Shown here one piece after another: positions 16,669-23,850 of a DNA stretch of 64,000 nt; the stretch's first letter is position 1; each line of letters starts with the position of its first letter. The notes under the pieces are model-generated. The model did not search any database. It saw nothing but the letters and a program-made list of their open reading frames with translations, and was not told where the DNA came from. The position numbers and the translations under genes were made by a program. The stretch is from a virus, in the IMG/VR virus record IMGVR_UViG_3300008954_000029, positions 20,663 to 84,662 of that record. One strand, 5' to 3'.

Positions 16669-17313
16669 CTAAATAATTTCGTCCACAATCCCATACTTTA
16701 AAGCCTGCTCAGCGTCAAAATAGACGTTCATCTTCTGGTCTAGAATCTTCTTTATCTGCCTCTTCTTCAACTTGCTCTCTCTCGCCAGGGCTGCGAAGTA
16801 TCTATCCTGCATCCATTTGAACTCATCAAACTCATTCTCCAAACTATAAATGGAGCCGTGATGACCTGCTGAGACGCTGTGGAGCATCAGACGACAATTG
16901 GCGCCGATGCGCCGGCGTCCCTTAGTTCCGGAAGCCAGAAGTAGCACGCCGGCAGACATCACCTCGCCTAGGCCGAGAGTGCCGATTTCACAGTCCTCTC
17001 TGACCACGCGCATTGAGTCGTAGATCGCGAACATATCGGCCGCAGATCCACCACCTGTGCAGATGATGAATTCAATCGGTTCAATGAACTCCTCTTCGGT
17101 CTCCGGATCAATTTCTCTGCCGGTCTCTCTCATCGCAAAAAGAGAATAGACCGTCTCCATACCCTTTTCAGGACCAATGTCTCCATAGAGGCCGATAGTG
17201 CGGATCTGTGGAGGTCCCGGGGGGATGATGATAGGAGGAAGCGAAAAGTCCTCCTCTGGATCGGGCTCTGCGCAGTGATGGCAGTGGCCCGAGACACATT
17301 TTCTGGATTTCAT
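16669..17313 (-). CDS. clpP: ClpP-family serine protease
   Basis: The 214-residue protein matches ClpP: YGDIGPE near residue 43, ICTGGGSAADMFAIYDSM, the nucleophile region LGEVMSAGVLLLAS, the His in RLMLHSVSAGHHG, and a C-terminal ALKYGIVDEII. The N-terminus has CVSGHCHHC, an extra Cys/His cluster that could bind zinc. It could degrade host or phage proteins with a host Clp ATPase, or act as a capsid-maturation protease; it is not beside the capsid genes in this window, which favours the former weakly. It is flanked by the amidase gene and a small unknown gene. Confidence 0.88.
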   Translation of the reverse strand: MKSRKCVSGHCHHCAEPDPEEDFSLPPIIIPPGPPQIRTIGLYGDIGPEKGMETVYSLFAMRETGREIDPETEEEFIEPIEFIICTGGGSAADMFAIYDSMRVVREDCEIGTLGLGEVMSAGVLLLASGTKGRRRIGANCRLMLHSVSAGHHGSIYSLENEFDEFKWMQDRYFAALARESKLKKRQIKKILDQKMNVYFDAEQALKYGIVDEII

Positions 17314-17607
17314 TTAGTTTCCTTTCTTGATTAGACGAAAAGTGCCGTTCTTCTTCAACTGATAGAACGTATGAGGGAACTCTCTTACCCACGCATTCCA
17401 CTCTCTTTCAGAACCGAACTCCTTGCGGTAGCCGAGAATAACTCTCTTATTCTTCGGGGAGCCTCCCTCGACAAACTGCTTCCAATCCTGAAACAACTTG
17501 ATGATCTTGTTTTGTTTTCTCTTTGGGATGCCAATCAGTTCCAATTGAACCTTGTAGGCTGATTCCTCTTCTTCTCGCGAATCCTTCCAGGCGTATGCTT
17601 CAATCAT
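17314..17607 (-). CDS. Hypothetical basic protein, 97 aa
   Basis: Start taken at the ATG at 17607 because ATAGGTGATAAA gives a ribosome site; an ATG 30 bp upstream lacks one. The sequence is rich in Lys, Arg and Trp with a WKDSREEEESAYKVQLELIG segment and WKQFVEGGSPKNKR. No known family. The stop abuts the clpP start, so they are co-transcribed. Confidence 0.55.
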   Translation of the reverse strand: MIEAYAWKDSREEEESAYKVQLELIGIPKRKQNKIIKLFQDWKQFVEGGSPKNKRVILGYRKEFGSEREWNAWVREFPHTFYQLKKNGTFRLIKKGN

Positions 17608-17636
17608 TTTATCACCTATACTCTTATATAGTATCA

Positions 17637-18035
17637 TTATTGCCTATTCTCCTCGTCGAACGATCCAAGCACGTATCTCTGAGCACTTGCCCAATCGCTA
17701 AACGGCAAAAGGCCGTGCATTTGTCGCGGATAGGAGGCAAAGAATTGCCGGATTACATTTTGTCGCCAGGTATGTAGCGTGCGATCATCGACCGACCTTA
17801 CGAAATCAATCTCCTTCTTGGTCATTCCAGCTTCTTCAAGATATTCATACTTCTTCTTGCAAAGAAACTCGATATCAGTGTTCATGCTATAAGCGAGCGT
17901 AATGATGCGCTTATTTAGTTCATCAAACACGATGTTCATTTGACCAAAATTAATCAGATTGTGTAGGAATTTGTAAGTGACTGCGCCCCCTACGAACCAT
18001 AGAAGGCTATGAACAAGTTGTGTGCTAATCTCCAT
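17637..18035 (-). CDS. Hypothetical protein with N-terminal membrane segment, 132 aa
   Basis: The first 28 residues (STQLVHSLLWFVGGAVTYKF) are hydrophobic enough to be a membrane anchor. The rest is a soluble helical domain with KKEIDFVRSVDDRTLHTWRQ. No family is recognised. Its ATG is 7 bases downstream of a good -10 box and has no Shine-Dalgarno, so translation probably starts on a leaderless mRNA. Confidence 0.6.
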   Translation of the reverse strand: MEISTQLVHSLLWFVGGAVTYKFLHNLINFGQMNIVFDELNKRIITLAYSMNTDIEFLCKKKYEYLEEAGMTKKEIDFVRSVDDRTLHTWRQNVIRQFFASYPRQMHGLLPFSDWASAQRYVLGSFDEENRQ

Positions 18036-18042
18036 GTTCTAA

Positions 18043-18071
18043 AGAATAACACAGAGAGGGTGGGTCGTCAA
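18043..18071 (-). promoter_or_regulatory. Sigma-70 promoter, leaderless arrangement
   Basis: TTGACG (18071-18066), 17 bp spacer, TATTCT (18048-18043) on the coding strand; the ATG at 18035 begins 7 bases later. Confidence 0.65.
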
Positions 18072-18089
18072 GTAAAAAATGAAATTATC

Positions 18090-18626
18090 TTACTTTTTTG
18101 CTTCGCGGACAAGACGGGCAGCGACGCGACGAGTCAGTTCCTCGACGAGATCTGCGGGGATCTGGCGACCTTCCTCTAGGTCGTCGTCCTCTTGCTTGGC
18201 GGCATAATCGCCCTCTTCCAACTCGTCGGCCCCTTCGAGAGGCTCAACATCAGAGCCAAGCTCAGCCTCAAGTTCGGCGCCGGCGTCCATTGGAACTTCC
18301 TCGGCGGGGGGCTCGCCGCCCTCAACACTGACATCTACGCCAGTCACATCACCGATAGCATCGGCAATGGCGCCGACGAGCGCCTCGACGGTCTCAGGAT
18401 CTACATCAACAGCAGGACCCTCGACTTCCAGGGGAGCAACGTCACCGGTGGCTTCGAGATCGTCGACTTCCGGGGCTTCATCAGCGAGAGCCGCTAGGGG
18501 GTCAACCTCTTCCTCTTCTTCATCCAGAGTATCAACAAAATTCTCCGTGAGGTTATCCAGGGTAGCGAGCTTCATAAAGCGTCGAACGGTGCCCTCGGAA
18601 AGTAGTGGTGATTTGCGGCTGCTCAT
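18090..18626 (-). CDS. Highly acidic low-complexity protein, 178 aa
   Basis: Residues 30-155 are almost entirely Glu, Asp, Ala, Val, Gly and Pro (for example VDTLDEEEEEVDPLAALADE), with short charged ends; the C-terminus returns to a basic helix (LVEELTRRVAARLVREAKK). It looks like a disordered acidic protein with a basic helical tail, as seen in scaffolding or DNA-mimic proteins, but no such role can be shown. AAGGAGAAATAACAC gives a good ribosome site. Confidence 0.65.
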   Translation of the reverse strand: MSSRKSPLLSEGTVRRFMKLATLDNLTENFVDTLDEEEEEVDPLAALADEAPEVDDLEATGDVAPLEVEGPAVDVDPETVEALVGAIADAIGDVTGVDVSVEGGEPPAEEVPMDAGAELEAELGSDVEPLEGADELEEGDYAAKQEDDDLEEGRQIPADLVEELTRRVAARLVREAKK

Positions 18627-18678
18627 GTGTTATTTCTCCTTAAAACAATAGCAAGTTGTCATTTATAAGTAGTCTAAG

Positions 18679-18939
18679 TTAGTCTAAACGGCCGTTATTT
18701 ATTATGCCCTGATTCTTCAATCTCTTCCTCATCTTAACCTTCAAAGAATCCTCAATCTGCTTGACGCGGACAAAACTTATGCCTAGTCTTTCCGAAACTT
18801 GTCGCAATGTCATTCGGCCGTGTTTCGCGACGGCAATGTCGGTACAATTTAAATCTTCCTCAAACTCTATCCATAAACGACACTCTTCGTTCGGACAACT
18901 AACTTCGTGCTTTACGCACGTCTTTGCGCATTCTCTCAA
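18679..18939 (-). CDS. Small sigma region 4-like HTH protein with Cys cluster, 86 aa
   Basis: The N-terminal third has CAKTCVKHEVSCPNEEC, a possible zinc-binding cluster. The C-terminal half reads GRMTLRQVSERLGISFVRVK then QIEDSLKVKMRKRL, which matches the sigma-70 region 4.2 helix-turn-helix (usual form: TLEEVGERLGVTRERVRQIE). The protein therefore may contact -35 DNA or host RNA polymerase and act as a transcription switch. It overlaps the previous gene by 4 bp. There are no regions 2 or 3, so it is not a complete sigma factor. Confidence 0.65.
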   Translation of the reverse strand: MRECAKTCVKHEVSCPNEECRLWIEFEEDLNCTDIAVAKHGRMTLRQVSERLGISFVRVKQIEDSLKVKMRKRLKNQGIINNGRLD

Positions 18940-19265
18940 AATGTATCTTCTCCTGATTCTATTAAATCAAATATATTTTCTAATTCATCGTCGGAAAAGG
19001 CGAATTTATGAGCCTCTTCCTTTCCTTTTTCAATTAACTTTAATGTCTTCTCTCTCTTAATACGACTCTGAATCTTATTCTTCTCTTTATAATCTTTGAT
19101 GTATTGAAGAATTAAATCATTGTTCTCTAAATACCCATCGACCATCGCCTTAAAAAACTTAACCTGCGAAAGATCATCGTGCCGAAGACGGATACGAAGA
19201 TCTACGTGCTTCTTCTCTTCAATTACGAAGGTTAAATTCTTATGGTCCTCAGGGTATCTATTCAC
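18936..19265 (-). CDS. Hypothetical charged helical protein, 109 aa
   Basis: The protein is rich in Lys, Glu and Asp; an N-terminal segment VIEEKKHVDLRIRLRHDDLS looks like a short beta strand pair, followed by a long helix (YLENNDLILQYIKDYKEKNK) and a basic-acidic tail. A ribbon-helix-helix-like DNA-binding function is possible but not shown. It overlaps both neighbours by 4 bp, between IMPDH and the sigma-4-like gene. Confidence 0.55.
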   Translation of the reverse strand: MNRYPEDHKNLTFVIEEKKHVDLRIRLRHDDLSQVKFFKAMVDGYLENNDLILQYIKDYKEKNKIQSRIKREKTLKLIEKGKEEAHKFAFSDDELENIFDLIESGEDTF

Positions 19266-20287
19266 CGTCTATCCAAGATGTGCGTTGAACTCTCAAACTG
19301 GCCAGCGGCCGTCTGACGGATCAGTTCCGACTTCATCCACAATTGCTGAATTGTAGCCGCCCCACTGTAAGAGAAGCCCGACAGAATGCCGGCTCGGAGA
19401 CCCTCCAAAATACCAGAAGCCGCACCTACGCACGGGACTGTTGTTGAGACACCCTCAGCAAAAGTACAACTTCCCCGCCATTCAGTCTGAGCCTCAGAGG
19501 AAGCCATCCCACGATACACCTTTTGTTGGTGCCCATTCACCCTAACATACTCGCCAGGCGCCTCCTCTGTACCAGCCAGCAGCGAACCAACCATAGCAAA
19601 GTCGGCACCAGCAGCCAAGGCCTTAACAATGTCGCCTGAGTTCTTGATCCCTCCATCGGCTATGATGGGGACATCGTATTCCAGTGCGGCACACTCAGCA
19701 ATGGCTGTGATGTTGGGAACGCCGTGCCCTGTTTGGAGGCGCGTAGAACAGATGCTACCTCCACCGATTCCGACACGAACACTATCGGCACCCCACTCAC
19801 TAAGAGCCCGATAAGCATCTACCGTGGCCACGTTGCCGGCCATCAGATGTACGTTTCCTTGAAACTCTTTCTTCAAGGACTCAATAGCGTCACGCACCAT
19901 CACGTGATGGCCGTGCGCTACATCAATACAAATGACTTCGGCTCCTGCCTCCACCAAGGCCTTGGCTCGTAGAATGTAATCCCCTGTAACACCGACCGCT
20001 GCCCCAATGTGGAAAGGGGCAGTAGCATTTTCCCTAGCATTCTTGACTAACTCTGCCTGTTCCTGTACGGTATTGTATCGGTGTATGATACCTAGGCCAC
20101 CAGCATCCGACATAGCAGTCGCCATTCTGGAACCACATACCGTATCCATCGGGCTAGCGATAATAGGCAGGCTCAGACGAATAAAGTCGTCCAAATCATT
20201 CCCAATGTTTATCTCTGTGCGACTCTTAATCTCGCTGTACTTTGGGACGAGCAAAACATCGTCATAAGTGAGTGCTGGTATGGTCAT
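19262..20287 (-). CDS. guaB: IMP dehydrogenase/GMP reductase family protein
   Basis: Starting at the ATG at 20287 (CGGAGGAACAACA upstream) gives 341 residues. The TIM-barrel family is clear: [28 protein letters not shown], the catalytic Cys loop [17 protein letters not shown], and [23 protein letters not shown] domains are missing, so the length is that of GMP reductase or a CBS-less IMPDH. It would act in guanine nucleotide supply for phage DNA. The name is tentative between guaB and guaC. Its start overlaps the stop of the small zinc protein gene by 4 bp (ATGA). Confidence 0.88.
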   Translation of the reverse strand: MTIPALTYDDVLLVPKYSEIKSRTEINIGNDLDDFIRLSLPIIASPMDTVCGSRMATAMSDAGGLGIIHRYNTVQEQAELVKNARENATAPFHIGAAVGVTGDYILRAKALVEAGAEVICIDVAHGHHVMVRDAIESLKKEFQGNVHLMAGNVATVDAYRALSEWGADSVRVGIGGGSICSTRLQTGHGVPNITAIAECAALEYDVPIIADGGIKNSGDIVKALAAGADFAMVGSLLAGTEEAPGEYVRVNGHQQKVYRGMASSEAQTEWRGSCTFAEGVSTTVPCVGAASGILEGLRAGILSGFSYSGAATIQQLWMKSELIRQTAAGQFESSTHILDRR

Positions 20288-20520
20288 TGTTGTTCCTCCG
20301 GGCCGTGTTCGGGGCATAGGAGGCGAATGTTTCCAGTCTCAAAATCACACTCCACTCTCCAACTATTAACTGTCTCGCGAGTTCGCTCAAAGGGAGCGTC
20401 ACAAACCGTACAATTGGAGGGCATGTTCTGCATGTGTTCCAACTGTTTAGACATTCTTTTAATAGCGTCCTTCTCCTGCTCTCTAGCCTTCCGGCGTCTT
20501 ATCCTTCTTCCTAAGTTCAT
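20284..20520 (-). CDS. Small protein with possible zinc-binding Cys residues, 78 aa
   Basis: The N-terminal 30 residues are a basic helix (GRRIRRRKAREQEKDAIKRM). The C-terminal half contains NCTVCDAPF and LLCPEH, which could form one zinc site. No known family. It overlaps the dUTPase gene and the IMPDH gene by 4 bp each, so it is translated with the nucleotide-metabolism genes. Confidence 0.55.
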   Translation of the reverse strand: MNLGRRIRRRKAREQEKDAIKRMSKQLEHMQNMPSNCTVCDAPFERTRETVNSWRVECDFETGNIRLLCPEHGPEEQQ

Positions 20521-20966
20521 CGTAATCCCGTTGACCCAAAGCCGCCGTCCCCTCTTTCAGTCTTCTGGTTCAAACAATCCTCCGTCACCTCTTCGATCTC
20601 GCAGGTGATGATCGGAACTAAAACAGCCTGGGCGACTTTCTGGTTTATCTCGACTCGGCGGCAGGTCGTTCCAATATTGTGCAAATTGACGAACACTTCT
20701 CCGTCATACCCGGCATCGACCACGCATGCACCAACCACAAGCTGCTGCCTAAAGGCAATGCCTGACTTGTTCTTGACCTCTAGCATGTGGTTGTCTGGCA
20801 CCTCCACTTTAATTCCTGTCGGGACTAACCTCGTCTCACCGGGGTGGATGGTGATACCACGATCCGTCTCCTTCCCATCTGGACAGTAAAACAAGTCCAT
20901 CCCCGCATCAGTCGGGTGGGCTCGGTGTGGTAGTCTTGCGTTTTCTCTAATCCTATAAACTCTCAT
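20517..20966 (-). CDS. dut: dUTP diphosphatase
   Basis: The 149-residue protein has the trimeric dUTPase motifs in order: PTDAGMDLFY (motif 1), KSGIAF (motif 2), ACVVDAGYDGEVFVNLHN (motif 3) and a C-terminal RGDGGFGSTG (motif 5). It hydrolyses dUTP to dUMP, preventing uracil incorporation and feeding ThyX. Length is typical. It begins at the last base of the deoxynucleoside kinase gene. Confidence 0.95.
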   Translation of the reverse strand: MRVYRIRENARLPHRAHPTDAGMDLFYCPDGKETDRGITIHPGETRLVPTGIKVEVPDNHMLEVKNKSGIAFRQQLVVGACVVDAGYDGEVFVNLHNIGTTCRRVEINQKVAQAVLVPIITCEIEEVTEDCLNQKTERGDGGFGSTGLR

Positions 20967-21667
20967 TACAATGTTCTCCTATGAAGGTCCAAAAACAAAT
21001 CTTTTTGTTGTGTTTCTACAATCTGCGCAGCAATCTCATTTACTGCGTCCTTTCTTGCCTCGGTCGTTCCTCGGTCAGCATCCCACGGAACGTGAATGGT
21101 GTGTACCCCTTGTCCAGTTAGCACACCAACCATGTGATTAATTTCTCGATCTAACTCTCGCAAGTAATTGATGTCAATAACATTCTCACACTTGCGGCCG
21201 GTCTGCGACTCCATCCTGCGACGGATCCTCTCCGCTGCGACCTCTGGGCTCACCACGAGACGCACACATACGCTAGGTAGCAGGACGCTCGCAGTCATAG
21301 CGTGATAGATACTACGGTAAGTCTCAAACTCATTCTCACTCATCGCACCAGTCTTGACTTGTAGGCGCGCAAACGAGGTATCGCCAAAGTAACTTCGGTC
21401 AAGAACGGCGTGACCTTGTTTGTTCATCGCATACCACTGAGCCTGTAAGTGCATCATATAGCGTGCTTGAAGCAAATGAACTTGCATTGTGAACGCCCAC
21501 CTCTCCTGGTTCTGATAGAAGGAGGCGAGGTAAGGATTAGCATTGTCCTTCTCATCCGGCTCCATCAGGGTGAGGGTGTTTTCGCCAAGAGCCTCACCAA
21601 GTTCCCTCGAAAGAGAACTCTTGCCGGCCCCAATCAAACCTTCTACGATTACTACCTTGTTGTTCAT
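20966..21667 (-). CDS. Deoxynucleoside kinase
   Basis: The 233-residue protein has the P-loop GLIGAGKSS at residues 10-18, the ERS-like motif as DRSYFGDTSFA, and an arginine-rich lid (AAERIRRRME). This is the dCK/dGK-like deoxynucleoside kinase family, which phosphorylates deoxynucleosides to monophosphates in salvage. Substrate choice cannot be read. It overlaps the DnaE C-terminal gene by 4 bp and the dUTPase gene by 1 bp. Confidence 0.88.
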   Translation of the reverse strand: MNNKVVIVEGLIGAGKSSLSRELGEALGENTLTLMEPDEKDNANPYLASFYQNQERWAFTMQVHLLQARYMMHLQAQWYAMNKQGHAVLDRSYFGDTSFARLQVKTGAMSENEFETYRSIYHAMTASVLLPSVCVRLVVSPEVAAERIRRRMESQTGRKCENVIDINYLRELDREINHMVGVLTGQGVHTIHVPWDADRGTTEARKDAVNEIAAQIVETQQKDLFLDLHRRTL

Positions 21668-22656
21668 CCCAACATCCTAAATGTGTGTCTAATAGATCGC
21701 GTACTAAATCCCCATTGGTCGCTGTAATCCAGCTTAGCCATGTAGGGGTGGTTCAAAATAATCTTATCTCTCGCCAAATTGGCGTTCCAGCACTTGATAG
21801 TCTCAGCGCTACTCGTTGAATCAATAGTCTTGATAATCAAGAAGTTCTTTCCATTCCTCGTCTTCTTCTGAATCACCTCTCTCGGGATAAACCAGGCAAC
21901 CCCCAAGTTATCGTCCCACTCGCCAAGCGGAGGAACCATGTGTTCTTCCAACTTGCGGAGAATGTGTTCGTCCATCACCAACTCAAAGGGAAAAACCCCA
22001 GTCAAATCAACAAGATACTGGATCTTCTCCTCGTCTGTAAACTCTCCTTCGCTCGCATACTTCTTGATGTTTTCAGTGAGGTTCTTTTCCTTTCTTGGAC
22101 GATCAACCGCTACGGCAGTCCAAAAATGCTTCGCCCCACTAAACCTCTCGTCGATGAGAGAGGACAAGGCGCCTGCTCTCGTCAATGCGTCCAAAGCCTT
22201 CTTATTCAGTTTACTATAAACAATACCCTCATTAAAGATAAATTCTTCAACAGTGTTGAAAGGCCTATTCGCAATGATTTGATCAATTGCGGCATCACCC
22301 AAGCCCTTGATTGAAGTGAGAGGCTGAATGAGCGTCTTGTTGTCGGACGCAATCTCCCAAACTCTTCCTGAGGAATTGACGTCAAGCGGTTGTAGCTCAA
22401 ACCCGTACTTCCGCGCCAAGTTAATGGCCTTCTCCTTCCTTCCCTCAGGCTCCTTATCCAAGAAAGCCGCCATCCATTCAGCAGGATAAGAGTTAAACAA
22501 CCAAGCACACTGGAACGACAGCATTGAATAAGAAATGGCGTGACTATTGCTCGTCAGCATCCCATTCGCCAAGTAAAATTGGTGGTCTTTGTGTGCGACT
22601 TCTAGATCGCAAACATCCATTTCCCCTACTTCTTCAAAGGCAATTATCTTCGCCAT
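21664..22656 (-). CDS. dnaE: DNA polymerase III alpha, C-terminal fragment preceded by C-intein
   Basis: The first 37 residues are a C-intein: AKIIAFEEVGEMDVCDLEV carries the block F region, and GMLTSN is block G ending in the splice-site Asn; the +1 residue is Ser38. From there SHAISYSMLSFQCAWLFNSYP resumes DnaE exactly where the other fragment stops. The C-extein (293 residues) contains the finger end, helix-hairpin-helix (IKGLGDAAIDQII) and an OB-type domain (VAWFIPREVIQKKTRNGKNF). It is preceded by GGGAGAATGTT as ribosome site and by a promoter inside the endonuclease gene. Protein trans-splicing with the 23554-26379 product would give a polymerase of about 1136 residues. Confidence 0.93.
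   Translation of the reverse strand: MAKIIAFEEVGEMDVCDLEVAHKDHQFYLANGMLTSNSHAISYSMLSFQCAWLFNSYPAEWMAAFLDKEPEGRKEKAINLARKYGFELQPLDVNSSGRVWEIASDNKTLIQPLTSIKGLGDAAIDQIIANRPFNTVEEFIFNEGIVYSKLNKKALDALTRAGALSSLIDERFSGAKHFWTAVAVDRPRKEKNLTENIKKYASEGEFTDEEKIQYLVDLTGVFPFELVMDEHILRKLEEHMVPPLGEWDDNLGVAWFIPREVIQKKTRNGKNFLIIKTIDSTSSAETIKCWNANLARDKIILNHPYMAKLDYSDQWGFSTRSIRHTFRMLG
22546..22656 (-). other. C-intein segment of split DnaE intein
   Basis: Codes for residues 1-37 of the C-terminal gene. Block F-like VCDLEV...HKDHQFYLAN and block G GMLTSN are visible. The residue before the terminal Asn is Ser rather than the usual His. Confidence 0.9.
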
Positions 22657-23641
22657 AACATTCTCCCAATTTGAATACGCCAGTTTGTTTATTATCTACT
22701 ATTTCTCTAATTTTGTCAAGAACTTCCTGCCTAATTCTGCCAGTCGAATTAGCCCAGCACACGTATCCGACTCTTATCAAACACTTGTTTTTACCAACAA
22801 CAATCTGCTCAACAAGTTTATCGCGACTGCGCGTTCTTGCAATGCTTTCTTCAATCCTAATGCTGCCTACTTTTTCTTCTCTTCCCAGGTTCTCAAAATG
22901 GAAGGGTCCATCTACTTCAATGTAGATAAGGCGATCTTTGGAGCGAAAATCAATTTGTTTCCTGTCGCTGTGGCCGGCCTCTTCAAATCGAACGGAGCGC
23001 AACATCTTTCCCCACTCAAAAACACCTGAATACTCTTCTTCCAGCCATTCTAACAAGAACTTTTCCGGCTTTGTCTTCTTCCATTGTTTTGGCGCCGCCA
23101 GCATCCTTTCGGTGCATCGTTTTCGGAATTTCCCAGGGTTCTCCCTCCTCCATTTGGCCAGTTGTTCGGCGCGCTGCTCTTGTATGTCCTTTCTTGCAGA
23201 AGTCTTAATCGCTGTTCGCGATGCTCTCTCCCTAAATCCCTTGGTCTTGTTTAATTCTCCAAGCAAGCGCGCACGGCGCTGGCGCTCTTCCGGAGAAGCC
23301 ATAATGCTTGCGGAAACGGCGCGTCGCTGTCGCCTCTTGTAATTCAGAGAGCACGCCTCAATCCCCAATTCCTTTGCTCTCCGTTTGTTGATTTGGTGAA
23401 GTTTGTTTAAATGACTGTAAAGAGAAGCCGATGCATACTCGCAGTAGGGGCACTTTACAAAATCACCAATCTCCAAGGCTTTCGAGGAACATTTCTCGCA
23501 GTTTCTCCGATGGAGGTGAAAAGAGGCCATTGACGGAGGTTCATAGCCACATACTATACAATCTCTAACTCTCTCTCCAAGATCTCCTTGATCGGCAGCA
23601 TCTGACCGCACTTCGTCCTGAACTTGTGGTCCATCGTGCAT
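22634..23641 (-). CDS. Zinc-finger homing endonuclease (Vsr/EDxHD-like) inside the split intein
   Basis: Up to 335 residues from the ATG at 23641, which overlaps the N-intein end by 88 bp; a GTG at 23611 is an alternative. It has two zinc-finger-like units, CIVC...HLHRRNC near residue 28 and VKCPYC...HLNKLH near residue 63, then a long basic linker, then a nuclease domain near residues 190-260 with FLLEWLEEEY, KQIDFRS and IYIEVDGPFHFE. The E...D...EVDxxxH order fits the Vsr-like 'EDxHD' homing endonucleases known from fractured phage genes. It would cut intein-less dnaE alleles and spread the split intein. Its last codons overlap the C-intein gene start by 23 bp. Confidence 0.8.
   Translation of the reverse strand: MHDGPQVQDEVRSDAADQGDLGERVRDCIVCGYEPPSMASFHLHRRNCEKCSSKALEIGDFVKCPYCEYASASLYSHLNKLHQINKRRAKELGIEACSLNYKRRQRRAVSASIMASPEERQRRARLLGELNKTKGFRERASRTAIKTSARKDIQEQRAEQLAKWRRENPGKFRKRCTERMLAAPKQWKKTKPEKFLLEWLEEEYSGVFEWGKMLRSVRFEEAGHSDRKQIDFRSKDRLIYIEVDGPFHFENLGREEKVGSIRIEESIARTRSRDKLVEQIVVGKNKCLIRVGYVCWANSTGRIRQEVLDKIREIVDNKQTGVFKLGECYGEDNCL
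22691..22719 (-). promoter_or_regulatory. Promoter inside the endonuclease gene, reading into the DnaE C-half
   Basis: TTGACA (22719-22714), 17 bp spacer, GATAAT (22696-22691) on the coding strand, 35 bp before the ATG of the C-intein gene. It lies within the last codons of the endonuclease gene. Confidence 0.6.
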
Positions 23642-23850
23642 CTTACTTTTCTCCCATCATCAAGGGTAAATTCGAAAACCTTTTTCACTCCGTTGTGATG
23701 AACTTGCTCGACCGGAATGAAGATGTCTTCACCGGTGTCTTCGTCTCGGGAGCGGACAATGTCTCCTACTACAACGTCGCCAATTTGCTTATCAGCAACC
23801 TTTCCCTTGTCTTTATTATAAATAGTAACCTTTTCAGAAAAAGACAAACA
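23554..23850 (-). other. N-intein segment of split DnaE intein
   Basis: Codes for the last 98 residues of the N-terminal gene. Block A begins CLSFSEKVTIYN with the catalytic Cys1; block B is visible as DGRKVRCTMDHKFRT with the conserved T-x-x-H. The frame ends ERELEIV then a stop, as natural N-inteins do. Confidence 0.92.

Noticed and set aside
15753-16694. Upstream start at 16694 for the amidase
   Set aside because: It would add 12 residues overlapping the clpP end; the ATG at 16658 directly begins the conserved domain region.
23817-23826. A copy of TATAAATAGT inside the N-intein coding region
   Set aside because: It encodes the conserved block A residues VTIYN and is not at a gene boundary, so it is probably coincidental.
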